The notes beneath the pieces are model-generated. The model made no database searches and was not told where the DNA came from. It worked only from the letters and a program-made list of their open reading frames with translations. DNA of 33,997 nt from positions 1-33,997 of the forward strand of contig CAXHFH010000013.1 in the NCBI GenBank assembly GCA_964015995.1. Direction: 5' to 3'. This DNA is from UBA1672 sp964015995. GTDB taxonomy: Bacteria; Pseudomonadota; Alphaproteobacteria; Micavibrionales; Micavibrionaceae. Below are positions 25,590 through 33,821 of the stretch, piece after piece (positions within the stretch are counted from its first letter, which is position 1; every line of letters starts with the position of its first letter). A program made the translations under genes and the position numbers.

Positions 25590-26765
25590 TTAGCGTTCAA
25601 CACAAAGCGCAATTCCCATTCCGCCGCCAATACATAATGTTGCAAGCCCCTTGGAAGCGTCCCTGCGAACCATTTCATGCAACAACGTTACCAAAACACG
25701 TGTACCTGATGCGCCAATAGGATGCCCGAGTGCAATAGCACCGCCATTCACGTTGGTTTTATCCGGATCAAATCCCGCCTCGTTAAGGACACAACAAGCC
25801 TGCGCCGCAAACGCTTCGTTGGATTCAACCAAATCCAGATCACCAACAGACCAGTCAGCCTTTTCCAAAGCTGCCTTTGATGCAGGGATCGGCCCGGTGC
25901 CCATAACAGATGGATCAACACCGCGTGTTGCCCATGATTTAATTGTTGCGATTGGCGTTAGACCGCGCTTCTTCGCCTCACTTCCACGCATCAACACAAC
26001 CGCCGCCGCGCCATCATTGATACCTGACGCATTCGCAGCCGTCACAGTTCCGTCTTTCTTAAAGGCCGGTCTGAGTTTACCAAGCCCCTCAGCCGTTACG
26101 CCTGCGCGTGGAAATTCATCTTTATCCATGACAATTGTTTCTTTACGTTTTTGTATTTCTACAGGCACGATTTCATCATTAAACTTACCATCAGCAATGG
26201 CTTTCTCGGCTTTGTTCTGCGACGATGCTGCGAACTCATCTTGTTGTTCACGCGAGATATTATATTTCTCGGCGATATTTTCTGCCGTGATACCCATATG
26301 ATAATCATTGAAAATATCCCACAGGCCATCAACAATCATTGTATCGCGCATCTGTGCATCACCAAACTTCACAGCTTCGCGTAAATGCATCACATGCGGC
26401 GATAGGCTCATATTCTCTTGTCCACCTGCAACAACGATATCAGCATCACCCGAAAGTATCGCCTGCATACCAAGTCCGATTGTGCGCAAGCCTGAACCAC
26501 ACACCTGATTAACTGTCATAGCAGTCGCGTCTTGTGAAATACCTGCCTTTATTGCAGCTTGCCTTGCAGGGTTTTGGCCGCAACCTGCCGTTAAGACCTG
26601 CCCCATCAAAACGTCATCAACATCTTGCGCGTCAACATTTGCATCTTCTAAAACCGCGCTGATAACCCGCGCGCCCAAATCTGCAGCAGGCACAGTCGAT
26701 AGCCCTCCGCCCAATGTTCCGATTGCTGTTCTTTTTGCTGCAACAATTACTACGGTATCCGTCAT
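25590..26765 (-). CDS. phaA: Acetyl-CoA acetyltransferase (beta-ketothiolase)
   Basis: Condenses two acetyl-CoA to acetoacetyl-CoA, the first step of PHB synthesis. 391 residues from ATG 26765, the usual thiolase length; a GTG at 26798 would add 11 residues not found in the family. The nucleophilic cysteine is C89 (NQVCGSGLRTIG); the other active-site motifs are NVNGGAIALGHPIGASGTR and the C-terminal CIGGGMGIAL. It sits between phaC (104 bases upstream) and phaB (28 bases downstream). A GTGCATGCAC palindrome lies in the gap before it. Confidence 0.95.
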   Translation of the reverse strand: MTDTVVIVAAKRTAIGTLGGGLSTVPAADLGARVISAVLEDANVDAQDVDDVLMGQVLTAGCGQNPARQAAIKAGISQDATAMTVNQVCGSGLRTIGLGMQAILSGDADIVVAGGQENMSLSPHVMHLREAVKFGDAQMRDTMIVDGLWDIFNDYHMGITAENIAEKYNISREQQDEFAASSQNKAEKAIADGKFNDEIVPVEIQKRKETIVMDKDEFPRAGVTAEGLGKLRPAFKKDGTVTAANASGINDGAAAVVLMRGSEAKKRGLTPIATIKSWATRGVDPSVMGTGPIPASKAALEKADWSVGDLDLVESNEAFAAQACCVLNEAGFDPDKTNVNGGAIALGHPIGASGTRVLVTLLHEMVRRDASKGLATLCIGGGMGIALCVER

Positions 26766-26845
26766 GACGTTTCCATTCACTTTTAAATCTCTGTTCACTA
26801 TGAAGACACCATATATCCACGGGCAAATTTATCAAGCACAAAAGC

Positions 26846-26855
26846 GTGCATGCAC
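26846..26855. promoter_or_regulatory. GTGCATGCAC palindrome upstream of phaA, possible PhaR operator
   Basis: A perfect ten-base palindrome lies in the 104-base phaC-phaA gap, within TTGTGCATGCACGC on the minus strand. PhaR proteins are known to bind TGC-rich inverted repeats at pha promoters. The match to a specific consensus is not checked. The site would suggest that phaA-phaB has its own promoter besides read-through from phaC. Confidence 0.35.
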
Positions 26856-26869
26856 AACATTTACCTGCA

Positions 26870-28000
26870 TCAAGATTTCAACCAGTTCAGCATCTCACGC
26901 CACACAGATGACACCGCATTTTTACCAACGATCATTCCTATATGCCCCGTCGAAACATCAAGCAATTTAGCCCCCGTTGGTAACTGGTCATGTAATGCCA
27001 ACGCACAATCATATGGAACAAGCCTGTCCTTTTTTGATGCAACAACCATTGTCTTCGATTTTATATTCTTAGGATCGATAGAAGTGCTCCCGATAATCCA
27101 ATCACCTTTTGCTGGTTCGTTCTTGATAAACCAACGCTCTATACACTCCACGGCAACTTGACCAGGAATATGGACATCATCATTCAGCCAATCCTCTACC
27201 GTAATAAAGAATTTTGCCTCCTCACTATTTTGATCCATTGCCGCGAAGTTACCGAATTTTTGAACTGAACCTGCCGGCCCTAAGCTTGCGAATAACGCTT
27301 GAATATATTGGGATGGCATAATGCCCTTATCTTTAATAGCCGGAAGCACAATCGGTGACCATATTCGAACAGACCGTGCCAACTCATTACTTTTATTATC
27401 ATTAGCGCGCGCGTGGAAATCCCACGGCGTTGCCAAAAACACCATTTTATTAATCTGCTCACTGGCAAAATGATAAGCAGGAACCAAAAGCGTTCCCCCC
27501 ATACAGTATCCAAGTAAATCAATCGGCTGATCATGCAATTCAGATATATGCCTTATCGCATCAACTAACTTTTCTGTTACCAATGCCCCGAGCGTAACGT
27601 CTTCTGATATCTCATCAGAAGGTAAATCCCCCCAATCTAACAAATAAGTCGCAATGCCATTGTCATTGAACCACCTCAACAATGATCTTTGTTCACTCAG
27701 GTCCAGAATGTATGATTTATTAATCAATGAAGGCACAAGAAGAAGTGGTTCTGCGACTTTATTGATTGATATATTCTTAGGCTTCAGAATACGGACTGAT
27801 CCGGAACGCCAGACAACGTCCACCTCTGGTCTTTGCGGCATAAACGGATGCGCTTGATACTGTTTTATACCGCGCACCATTTCAACAAGCTGTTCTTGCG
27901 TGAAAGATGGCTTAAATTGCGCTGCATACGCGCGTATTGGCTCGGCACTCGCCGCAGCCATACCAAGATGAACCATCAAAGGGTGTAATCCCTTACGCAT
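26870..28000 (-). CDS. phaC: Short-form polyhydroxyalkanoate synthase
   Basis: Polymerises (R)-3-hydroxyacyl-CoA on the PHB granule surface. 376 residues from ATG 28000, chosen over ATG 28084 because AAAGGAG lies seven bases upstream and the extra N-terminal residues look like leader translation. The alpha/beta-hydrolase active site has the synthase form GYCMGG with C166, then D325 (SKKDRLVPYD) and H353 (STGHIGMIVG). Class I synthases run near 590 residues; the large N-terminal domain is missing here, so the size fits class III or IV enzymes that need a PhaE or a synthase-subunit PhaR. No such partner is in the window. It is first of phaC-phaA-phaB and diverges from phaR. Confidence 0.9.
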   Translation of the reverse strand: MRKGLHPLMVHLGMAAASAEPIRAYAAQFKPSFTQEQLVEMVRGIKQYQAHPFMPQRPEVDVVWRSGSVRILKPKNISINKVAEPLLLVPSLINKSYILDLSEQRSLLRWFNDNGIATYLLDWGDLPSDEISEDVTLGALVTEKLVDAIRHISELHDQPIDLLGYCMGGTLLVPAYHFASEQINKMVFLATPWDFHARANDNKSNELARSVRIWSPIVLPAIKDKGIMPSQYIQALFASLGPAGSVQKFGNFAAMDQNSEEAKFFITVEDWLNDDVHIPGQVAVECIERWFIKNEPAKGDWIIGSTSIDPKNIKSKTMVVASKKDRLVPYDCALALHDQLPTGAKLLDVSTGHIGMIVGKNAVSSVWREMLNWLKS

Positions 28001-28139
28001 AAACAACTCCTTTATGTGCATTACATAACACGCAGCATAAAAAAATACTGCAGTTTCTCCATACAATGCTTTTTTTTTAATCATTTTTGTGCATAATATA
28101 ATATATTACATCAAAATATTTAACGAACAAAGGTGCAAC
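28001..28139. promoter_or_regulatory. Divergent phaC-phaR promoter region
   Basis: On the plus strand a perfect TATAAT (28097-28102) gives a good -10 for phaR, about 38 bases before its ATG; the upstream -35 is poor and poly-T. TGTGCA at 28088-28093 falls in the spacer just before the -10, and another TGTGCA lies at 28015-28020 near the phaC start. An ACTGCAGT palindrome sits at 28047-28054. These TGC-containing words are reasonable PhaR operators, consistent with autoregulation and repression of phaC. Binding is inferred, not shown. Confidence 0.45.
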
Positions 28140-28670
28140 ATGGCCAAAGCAAAAAATGGCAAGGATGAGCCAACCGTAATCAAAAAATACGCAAATCGTC
28201 GCCTGTATGACACAGGACGCAGCAGTTACGTAACGTTGGATGACCTATGCGAAATGGTGCAAGAAGGCCATAACTTTATTGTTCTGGAGGCCAAAACAGG
28301 CAAAGACATAACGCGCAGTGTTTTAACACAAATCATTGCCGATCAAGAGGCAAGTGATGAGACACTTCTACCAACAAACTTTTTACGTACGTTGATTGGC
28401 TTTTACGGCAATAATATGCAAAGCATGTTGCCCGGATATCTTGAGCAAACGATGAATGTTTTCGCGCAGAATCAAGAACGCATGCAAGAGCAGATTAATA
28501 AATCTTTTGAAGGCATGCGCAACATGGAAGGCATGTTTCCACAAAACAACAATCTGGAAGAGCTCACACGTAAAAACATGGAAATGTTTGAAAAGGCAAT
28601 GAAAATGATGCCTCCATTTAATATGGGCTACATGGGCTCACAGGACGCGAAAGACAAGACAGATAAATAA
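28140..28670 (+). CDS. phaR: Polyhydroxyalkanoate synthesis repressor PhaR
   Basis: Transcription factor that senses PHB granules and represses phasin and pha genes. 176 residues from ATG 28140, which has AAAGGTG upstream; an upstream ATG at 28089 in the same frame would add unlikely residues. The DNA-binding domain (about 13-73) has the family's hallmark IKKYANRRLYDTGRSSYVTLDDL, followed by FIVLEAKTGKDITRSVLTQII. The PHB-accumulation domain follows (LPTNFLRTLIGFYGNNMQSMLPGYLEQTM). The tail is Met- and Asn-rich. This is the regulator PhaR and not the class IV synthase subunit of the same name. A perfect terminator follows. Confidence 0.94.
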   Translation: MAKAKNGKDEPTVIKKYANRRLYDTGRSSYVTLDDLCEMVQEGHNFIVLEAKTGKDITRSVLTQIIADQEASDETLLPTNFLRTLIGFYGNNMQSMLPGYLEQTMNVFAQNQERMQEQINKSFEGMRNMEGMFPQNNNLEELTRKNMEMFEKAMKMMPPFNMGYMGSQDAKDKTDK

Positions 28671-28700
28671 CCTTCTTTCCAAGCGCGACAAAAACAATAA

Positions 28701-28727
28701 AAGGCTTTGATGTTTCAAAGCCTTTTT
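28701..28727. terminator. Bidirectional rho-independent terminator between phaR and the coiled-coil gene
   Basis: A perfect ten-base stem AAGGCTTTGA and TCAAAGCCTT encloses the loop TGTT and is followed by Ts on the plus strand. The minus strand also has TTTTATTGTTTTTG after the stem. The two converging genes stop at 28670 and 28759, so it serves both. Confidence 0.9.
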
Positions 28728-28758
28728 ACATTGAGAGTTATCATTTTAAAGTACTGTT

Positions 28759-30588
28759 TTATTTATCATCCAAAGGACTTAATTCTTGCGCCAAAAGATC
28801 TTCCGGTTTGATAATACTTTTCACAACAGGATCATCTGCCATGTTTTCAACAGACGATGTTTCAATATTCTCTTCAGGGGCAACAAAACCGTCCATACGC
28901 TCGCCGTCCATATTCAAGATGGGTGCGACCTGATCTACAGGTGGGTATTCGGTGTCAATGAACTTAACTTGCTTTTTCCCCTTACCTGTCTTTGATGTTG
29001 CTACAATTTCTTTCGTCCCGCGAGAAAACTCTACTTGAGTGTCTTCAATGCTCTCACGAAGCAGCGCGTTCGTATCAAGAGCCTTACTCTCTTTGTATGA
29101 TGTTTCTTTTTGGAAAACTACTGACTTCGTTTTTTCTGACAATAAATCAATACGCGCTTTCAATTCTTGGTTCTCTAAACGGAGCGCCATTGCCGCACTA
29201 CGTTCTTTTTGAAGGTCATCTTGCGCTGAATTATCATTTTTCAGTTCTGCGATAATATCTTGATATTCTTTAATTTTTGTTCTGTAGACAATCGTGTTGT
29301 CACGCTCTTGATCTAACGCAACTTGCAGAGCATCTTTTTGCCCCAATAATTCGGAAATTTGTTTTTTCGAATTTTGACTATCGCCCTGCCCCATAGCATA
29401 ACGATCATTCGCTTCACGAAGTTGCTTAACTGTATCCTTCAAGCCCTCTAGCTTTTCAATATAATTGTCACGCTGAACGATCTCGAATTGAAGTTTTTTA
29501 TTGCGCTCAAGAATATCCTTAGCTGTTTGTCCATTCGCTGAACTGGATTTATCGGCAAGCTCCAACTTTCTCTTCAAGGCGGCATTCTCGGACAGCAGTC
29601 TTTCTGCGGTCTGCACAGCGTTATCGGTAGAAACCAAAGAAGCATTCTGCGCCTTAATTGTATCCCTCAGGCTTTTATTTTGCTTTTGAAGGGCTAAAAA
29701 CTGTTCTTTTGAATAACTATTTTCAGAAATCCCAGCAACCTTTGCTTTTAACTGCTTGTTATCCTGCTGTACTTTAGCCAACCTCTCTTGAAGTATTTCC
29801 AATGCCTTGAGGTTATTCTTGTAAGCACTCATAGCCTTATCTGCGCGTGAGTCTTCTGAAAGTGCTTTTTTATTCATATCCGCTGCAGATAATTTTAATT
29901 TTTGATTTTCCGCCTGCAGTTGCTTGATTGAACCTTGCAGTGATTGAATTTTGGCTGACTTTGCCTGAATTTCAGATTCCTTAGCATTCAGAGAGGCGCG
30001 TTGAACTTGGTTTTTTTGAAGTGCTTTATTCGCTTCCTGAAGTCTTTGTATTTGCTTCTGAAGCGCAACAATACGCTCTGCTCCATTATCACGCTGATTT
30101 AGCGCTTCTTTAAGAAGGGCATTTTCTTTTTTATATGCCTGTAAAGCCGAAGCATTATAGCTGCTCGCCTGACCGGACAAACCATTCACTTGCTCAAGTA
30201 ATTTTTGATTTTCATTTTTTAAGGATGCAATCTTACGTGCATAAACATCATCAGACGTAGGCGCGCTGACACTCTTTTGGTTCAAAAGTTTTGTTAGGCG
30301 TTTATTTTCTTCAATCAGAGCCTGAATGCGACTATCCGGAGCTATTTTGGTGCTCTGCTTGCTCCCCATCATTCTATTAATGCTGTTGCGCAATTGCTCA
30401 TTTTCTTTTTCAAGATTTTTTAACTGCTCACGCAGAGCCGATGTGCTTTGTTTATTAATTTTCACATTCTCTTGTTCCCAACCTACCGTAGTGAACAAAG
30501 GAGACTGGCCGTCAACACGATAATCCATTGCCGAAGCACTGGCAGAGAGACACATCATTAATGACACAGAAGCGACGATCTTACGCAC
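28759..30588 (-). CDS. Secreted long coiled-coil protein of unknown function
   Basis: 609 residues. The N-terminus has a clear signal peptide (MRKIVASVSLMMCLSASASA, then MDYRV), so the protein is periplasmic or surface-exposed. From about residue 45 to 480 it is an almost unbroken coiled coil rich in Lys, Glu, Gln, Asn and Leu, with many LKxENxxL-type repeats. It then has a basic patch (TGKGKKQVKFID) and an acidic, proline-containing C-terminal region of about 90 residues. No enzyme motif was found. The start is a GTG with GAGGA upstream; the next methionines lie inside the signal peptide. No family could be named; a structural or scaffolding role in the envelope is only a guess. Confidence 0.8.
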   Translation of the reverse strand: MRKIVASVSLMMCLSASASAMDYRVDGQSPLFTTVGWEQENVKINKQSTSALREQLKNLEKENEQLRNSINRMMGSKQSTKIAPDSRIQALIEENKRLTKLLNQKSVSAPTSDDVYARKIASLKNENQKLLEQVNGLSGQASSYNASALQAYKKENALLKEALNQRDNGAERIVALQKQIQRLQEANKALQKNQVQRASLNAKESEIQAKSAKIQSLQGSIKQLQAENQKLKLSAADMNKKALSEDSRADKAMSAYKNNLKALEILQERLAKVQQDNKQLKAKVAGISENSYSKEQFLALQKQNKSLRDTIKAQNASLVSTDNAVQTAERLLSENAALKRKLELADKSSSANGQTAKDILERNKKLQFEIVQRDNYIEKLEGLKDTVKQLREANDRYAMGQGDSQNSKKQISELLGQKDALQVALDQERDNTIVYRTKIKEYQDIIAELKNDNSAQDDLQKERSAAMALRLENQELKARIDLLSEKTKSVVFQKETSYKESKALDTNALLRESIEDTQVEFSRGTKEIVATSKTGKGKKQVKFIDTEYPPVDQVAPILNMDGERMDGFVAPEENIETSSVENMADDPVVKSIIKPEDLLAQELSPLDDK

Positions 30589-30661
30589 GGAAATATCCTC
30601 GATTTTTTAAACAATACCGCCCAATACTATTATGACAACATTATAAAAACAAGGAAAATCG

Positions 30662-30692
30662 AAACCACGAATCTCAAACGCTATCGCGGTTT
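30662..30692 (-). terminator. Possible terminator downstream of prfB
   Basis: On the minus strand AAACCGCGA and TCGTGGTTT pair over a 13-base loop, with one G-U pair, 34 nt past the prfB stop. CGATTTTCC follows, a poor T-run. Nothing else in 30589-30725 was recognised besides the GAGGA ribosome binding site of the coiled-coil gene. Confidence 0.3.
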
Positions 30693-30725
30693 TTCGTAAT
30701 CACTCCACAGAGATATCCAGATTTG

Positions 30726-31827
30726 TTAATTCTCCGAAATATGCGCCAGTGATGCCTCTAAGAATTGATCAATATCTCCATCCAGAACAGCCTGACTTTG
30801 GGTGGTCTCAACATTCGTCCTTAGGTCTTTTACCATTTGGTAGGGATGCAAAACATAAGATCTTATTTGATGCCCCCACCCAATATCTGTTTTTTCACCA
30901 TGCTCTTTGGCTTGTTCATCTTCCCGTCTTTTAAGCTCTTGCTCATAAAGACGTGCTTTGAGCATATCCATTGCTTGCGCCTTATTCTGATGCTGTGACC
31001 TGCCATTTTGGCATGCCGCGACAACTCCGGTTGGAATATGTGTAATACGCACGGCACTGTCTGTTTTATTAACGTGCTGTCCACCTGCACCACTTGATCG
31101 ATATGTATCTATGCGTAAATCCTTTTCATCGATATCAATATTGATTGAATCATCAATAACAGGACTTACCGACACTGAAGCAAAGCTTGTATGCCTGCGA
31201 GAATTTGAATCAAACGGTGAAATACGAACCAAACGATGAACGCCTGTTTCAGTTTTCAACCAACCATAGGCCTGAAACCCCTCAATTTTAAGTGTCGTTG
31301 ACTTAATCCCCGCTTCTTCACCATCACTACGTTCTAGTGTAGAGTATTTAAAGCCGCGTGCCTCAACCCACCGCATATACATACGCAAGATCATCTCCGC
31401 CCAGTCTTGCGCTTCCGTACCCCCTGCTCCAGCGTTCACTTGTAAATAAACATCATTAGAATCGGCCTCTCCCGACAGCAGGCTTTCCAAGCGATTGCGC
31501 GCCGCGCGTTTCTCTAATTTTTCGATTGCGCGTTCAGATTCTTTAATAATTCCTTCATCGCCCTCATCTTCTGCCATTGCGATTAAGTCAACATAATCAG
31601 AAAGAGAGGATTCAAGCTCATTGATACTTGTAATGCTTTGCTCAAGATGTGTGCGTTCTTGCATCAACTTTTGCGCCTTAGATGCATCAGACCACAAATC
31701 AGGATCTTCACTAAGGGCATTAAGCTCATCTAATCGGGAATTGGCCTGATCCCAGTCAAAGACGCCTCCGTAATAAAACGATAATATCTGTGACCGATGT
31801 TACTTTTGCTTCTATTTCTGCACGCAT
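30726..31827 (-). CDS. prfB: Peptide chain release factor 2, with programmed +1 frameshift
   Basis: Reads UAA and UGA stop codons and triggers peptide release. The first frame runs from ATG 31827 (GGAG upstream) for 23 codons to an in-frame TGA at 31756-31758; skipping one base at CTT-TGA-C continues as DWDQANSRLDELNAL. The joined product is 366 residues, matching E. coli RF2 (365). The anticodon-like SPF is in VRISPFDSNSRRHTS, and the catalytic GGQ is in SSGAGGQHVNKTDSAVRIT, with alanine at the position where E. coli K-12 carries threonine. The GAEAQDW-type motif appears as GAGGTEAQDWAEML with I. Calling the gene from the Met at 31697 would lose 43 residues. Confidence 0.97.
31755..31770 (-). 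promoter_or_regulatory. prfB programmed +1 frameshift site
   Basis: The minus strand reads CGG AGG CGT CTT TGA C. The internal Shine-Dalgarno-like GGAGG ends three bases before CTT, the same spacing as the AGGGGG-TAT-CTT-TGA-C site of E. coli. RF2 itself reads UGA, so low RF2 favours slipping on CTT-T and restores synthesis: a negative feedback loop known for this gene family. Confidence 0.96.
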
Positions 31828-31890
31828 AGCGAAGGAACTCCAAAATGAATATTGAGCATTCGGAAATTTAATATTGAATGAGGGGCAAAA

Positions 31891-32514
31891 TCAAGCCGCT
31901 TGATGAGATGAAGGCATGTTATCCGAAGACACAACCTTATCAACATATGGCGTACCGCTCAAAACAGCCTCAACGGCCGCTTGGATTTTTGGCTCAACAT
32001 CTCTGAACCTAGACAATGTGATCAGATTTTTACTCACAACAAATTCCGGCGCGGCGCAGCGCCCGCCTACACCTTTAACGGTATCACACAAGGCGTCTTT
32101 TGCCGCAACAGAATAGCCAGAGAGTAAATCGTGAAACATCAACAAATCGACCGCATAGTTATATGCGACAACAGGCTTACCTGTGTTTAAAAAACCTGAG
32201 ATAAAAGATTTCACATTAGGATCTAGCTTCAGCTTTTCAATACTTCTTTTACCACCCGGTAAAACAAGTACATCAAAATCACTTGGGACCGTGTCTTGCA
32301 CAGAAAAATCAGGCGCATATCCCTGCCCCCAATGTGAACCATCGATTTTCTTCAATTCATTCCACGCCTTAATAAGCCTGTCTTCGCTCGCGACGATGCG
32401 ACAATCATAGCCACTATCGAAAAGTGCTTTTTGTGCCTGAGTAAGCTCACGTTCACAAAATCCATTTTCAACCAAAAACGCGGCTTTTCTGCCCTTGCTT
32501 CTAAGTGACGGCAT
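31891..32514 (-). CDS. DJ-1/PfpI-like protein lacking the usual nucleophile
   Basis: 207 residues of the class I glutamine-amidotransferase-like fold. The start KAAFLVENGFCERELTQAQKAL resembles the DJ-1/PfpI opening, and FDVLVLPGG (80-88) is the next strand and loop. At the nucleophile elbow relatives read A-I-C-H-G; here it is A117-Y-N119-Y-A121, so both the cysteine and the histidine are missing. Classic protease, glyoxalase or deglycase activity is therefore unlikely. The C-terminal domain of large catalases has a similar fold and also lacks the cysteine. The gene stands alone, upstream of prfB by 63 bases on the same strand. Its role is unknown. Confidence 0.8.
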   Translation of the reverse strand: MPSLRSKGRKAAFLVENGFCERELTQAQKALFDSGYDCRIVASEDRLIKAWNELKKIDGSHWGQGYAPDFSVQDTVPSDFDVLVLPGGKRSIEKLKLDPNVKSFISGFLNTGKPVVAYNYAVDLLMFHDLLSGYSVAAKDALCDTVKGVGGRCAAPEFVVSKNLITLSRFRDVEPKIQAAVEAVLSGTPYVDKVVSSDNMPSSHQAA

Positions 32515-32763
32515 AGTAATTACTCCAATTATTCCCTAACAATATATAAATATTACACAATTCAGTTTTTTTGTGCAACGCAAAAAAAGATTTTGCTTAT
32601 GTTTAATAAAAGTGTAAAAAAAACAAACAATTCTTTACAATCACTTCCTGCGAGGATACATATTTAATGTACTGATAAAGAATCAAAAATTTGGTTTTAT
32701 GTGTCATACGTAATATAGAGAATTAATAATGAATACGATGCGTTACTTTTAAGGAGCAAAAAT

Positions 32764-33639
32764 ATGAAATCTGTGCGTAATCTAGTTTTGGCAACTGGTG
32801 TCCTGCTTTTAGGCGGTTGTACAATGTTTGATACATACAGCGAAGTCGATGCGCTGAATGAGGCGCAACCTGTGGGAAGCCCTTTCACACAAGCTTTAGC
32901 TGGTGAATACAAGGCTTTTGCCAACAATCAATTAGAAGAAATGTTTGATTATCCGGACGCTCTTCATTTTGCTCGTAAAGGTCTGGCTGCATCTTCCGGC
33001 GAAGCTGTTATGCCCGAGCCTGTGACAGACTGGAACTTAAGTGAAAATCACTTACGTGAACTAGCTGCTGCTCGCGGACGCCTTGTTATAACATTTGATT
33101 TGGGTGGACGCGAAATTGCACCAGCCACAGCGGCCTTGGCACAAGCCAAGTTTGACTGCTGGATCGAACAACAAGAAGAAAACTGGGAATCATCAGAAGA
33201 TCTTTCATGTAAGAAAGAATTCATGGATGCTGTCGCAGAACTTGAAGGGTTGGTTCAGCAAGCCCCACAGGCAGTAGAAGACGTTGCACCTCCTCCAATG
33301 GTTCCTGAAGAAGCTATGTACTTGGTATTCTTTAACTGGGATTCAGCGACACTGAGCGCAGGCGCGAAGAATGTTTTGGATGCTGTTGCAGAAGAAGTTG
33401 CGAAAAACCCACCATCACAGGTCGTTATTGATGGTCATGCTGACACATCAGGTGACAAAGACTATAACCAACGCCTAGGTTTCAAGCGTGCGAACGCAGT
33501 ACGCGATGCGCTTGTTGAGCGTGGTATCAACCCAGATCTAGTATCAGTTGATAGTAGCGGTGAAGAAAAGCTTCTTGTTGAAACTGCGGATGATATCCGT
33601 GAGCCGGCAAACCGCCGTGTGAACATTTCATTTAAATAA
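32764..33639 (+). CDS. OmpA-domain outer-membrane lipoprotein
   Basis: 291 residues. The lipobox LLLGGC puts the lipidated cysteine at 19; the next residue is Thr, not Asp, so outer-membrane sorting is expected. The middle part (about 25-185) is acidic, shows no known motif and has an Ala/Pro-rich linker (QQAPQAVEDVAPPPMVPEE). The OmpA C-terminal domain (about 190-291) has FFNWDSATLSAGAKNVLD, VVIDGHADTSGDKDYNQRLG and the closing EPANRRVNISFK. This fits Pal-like tethering of outer membrane to peptidoglycan. No tol genes are near, so it is not called pal. AAGGAG precedes the ATG; a strong terminator follows. The 249-base upstream gap is AT-rich, with no other gene. Confidence 0.9.
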   Translation: MKSVRNLVLATGVLLLGGCTMFDTYSEVDALNEAQPVGSPFTQALAGEYKAFANNQLEEMFDYPDALHFARKGLAASSGEAVMPEPVTDWNLSENHLRELAAARGRLVITFDLGGREIAPATAALAQAKFDCWIEQQEENWESSEDLSCKKEFMDAVAELEGLVQQAPQAVEDVAPPPMVPEEAMYLVFFNWDSATLSAGAKNVLDAVAEEVAKNPPSQVVIDGHADTSGDKDYNQRLGFKRANAVRDALVERGINPDLVSVDSSGEEKLLVETADDIREPANRRVNISFK

Positions 33640-33663
33640 TGAAACGAACACAGTAATGAATTT

Positions 33664-33696
33664 AAAAAGAAGCGCTCATTGTTGCGCTTCTTTTTT
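33664..33696 (+). terminator. Rho-independent terminator after the OmpA-domain lipoprotein gene
   Basis: AAAAAGAAGCGC (33664-33675) pairs perfectly with GCGCTTCTTTTT (33684-33695) over the loop TCATTGTT, followed by a further T. It starts 24 bases past the stop codon. Confidence 0.93.
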
Positions 33697-33750
33697 ATAT
33701 ATAAGATCTATCTATTCGTTCTTTTGAATATCCAATCTTGATTTCTCGCT

Positions 33751-33778
33751 TTAGAAAATAAAACAGATAGATTATAAA
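33751..33778 (+). promoter_or_regulatory. Candidate promoter for trkH
   Basis: TTAGAA at 33751-33756 and TATAAA at 33773-33778 are spaced 16 bases apart, about 44 bases before the predicted TTG start. The match to the -35 is poor, so the call rests mainly on the -10 and on its place behind a terminator. Confidence 0.3.
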
Positions 33779-33821
33779 TACTTAGACGAGACCTTCACCT
33801 ATGAAAGAAGGGTAAAACACC

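Noticed and set aside
25651..26301. 216-codon open frame opposite phaA
   Set aside because: It is antisense to a strongly conserved thiolase; its composition is a shadow of the codon pattern of the real gene.
26766..26798. GTG 26798 as start of phaA
   Set aside because: Thiolases start at the MTDTVVIVAA equivalent; ATG 26765 gives the usual length.
28001..28084. ATG 28084 as start of phaC
   Set aside because: The added residues are not family-like and the region holds the divergent promoter; ATG 28000 has AAAGGAG just upstream.
28140..28670. PhaR as a class IV synthase subunit
   Set aside because: The KKYANRRLYDT DNA-binding domain identifies the regulator family, not the unrelated PhaR subunit of Bacillus-type synthases.
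32566..32588. T7-G / C-A7 inverted repeat before the OmpA lipoprotein gene as a terminator
   Set aside because: The stem is almost all A-T and would be too weak; the inner TGTGCAACGCA is noted only as a possible operator.
33801..33815. Four-codon ORF ATG-AAA-GAA-GGG-TAA as a leader peptide of trkH
   Set aside because: It is too short to show regulation, and its GAAGG is best explained as the ribosome binding site for the TTG start.
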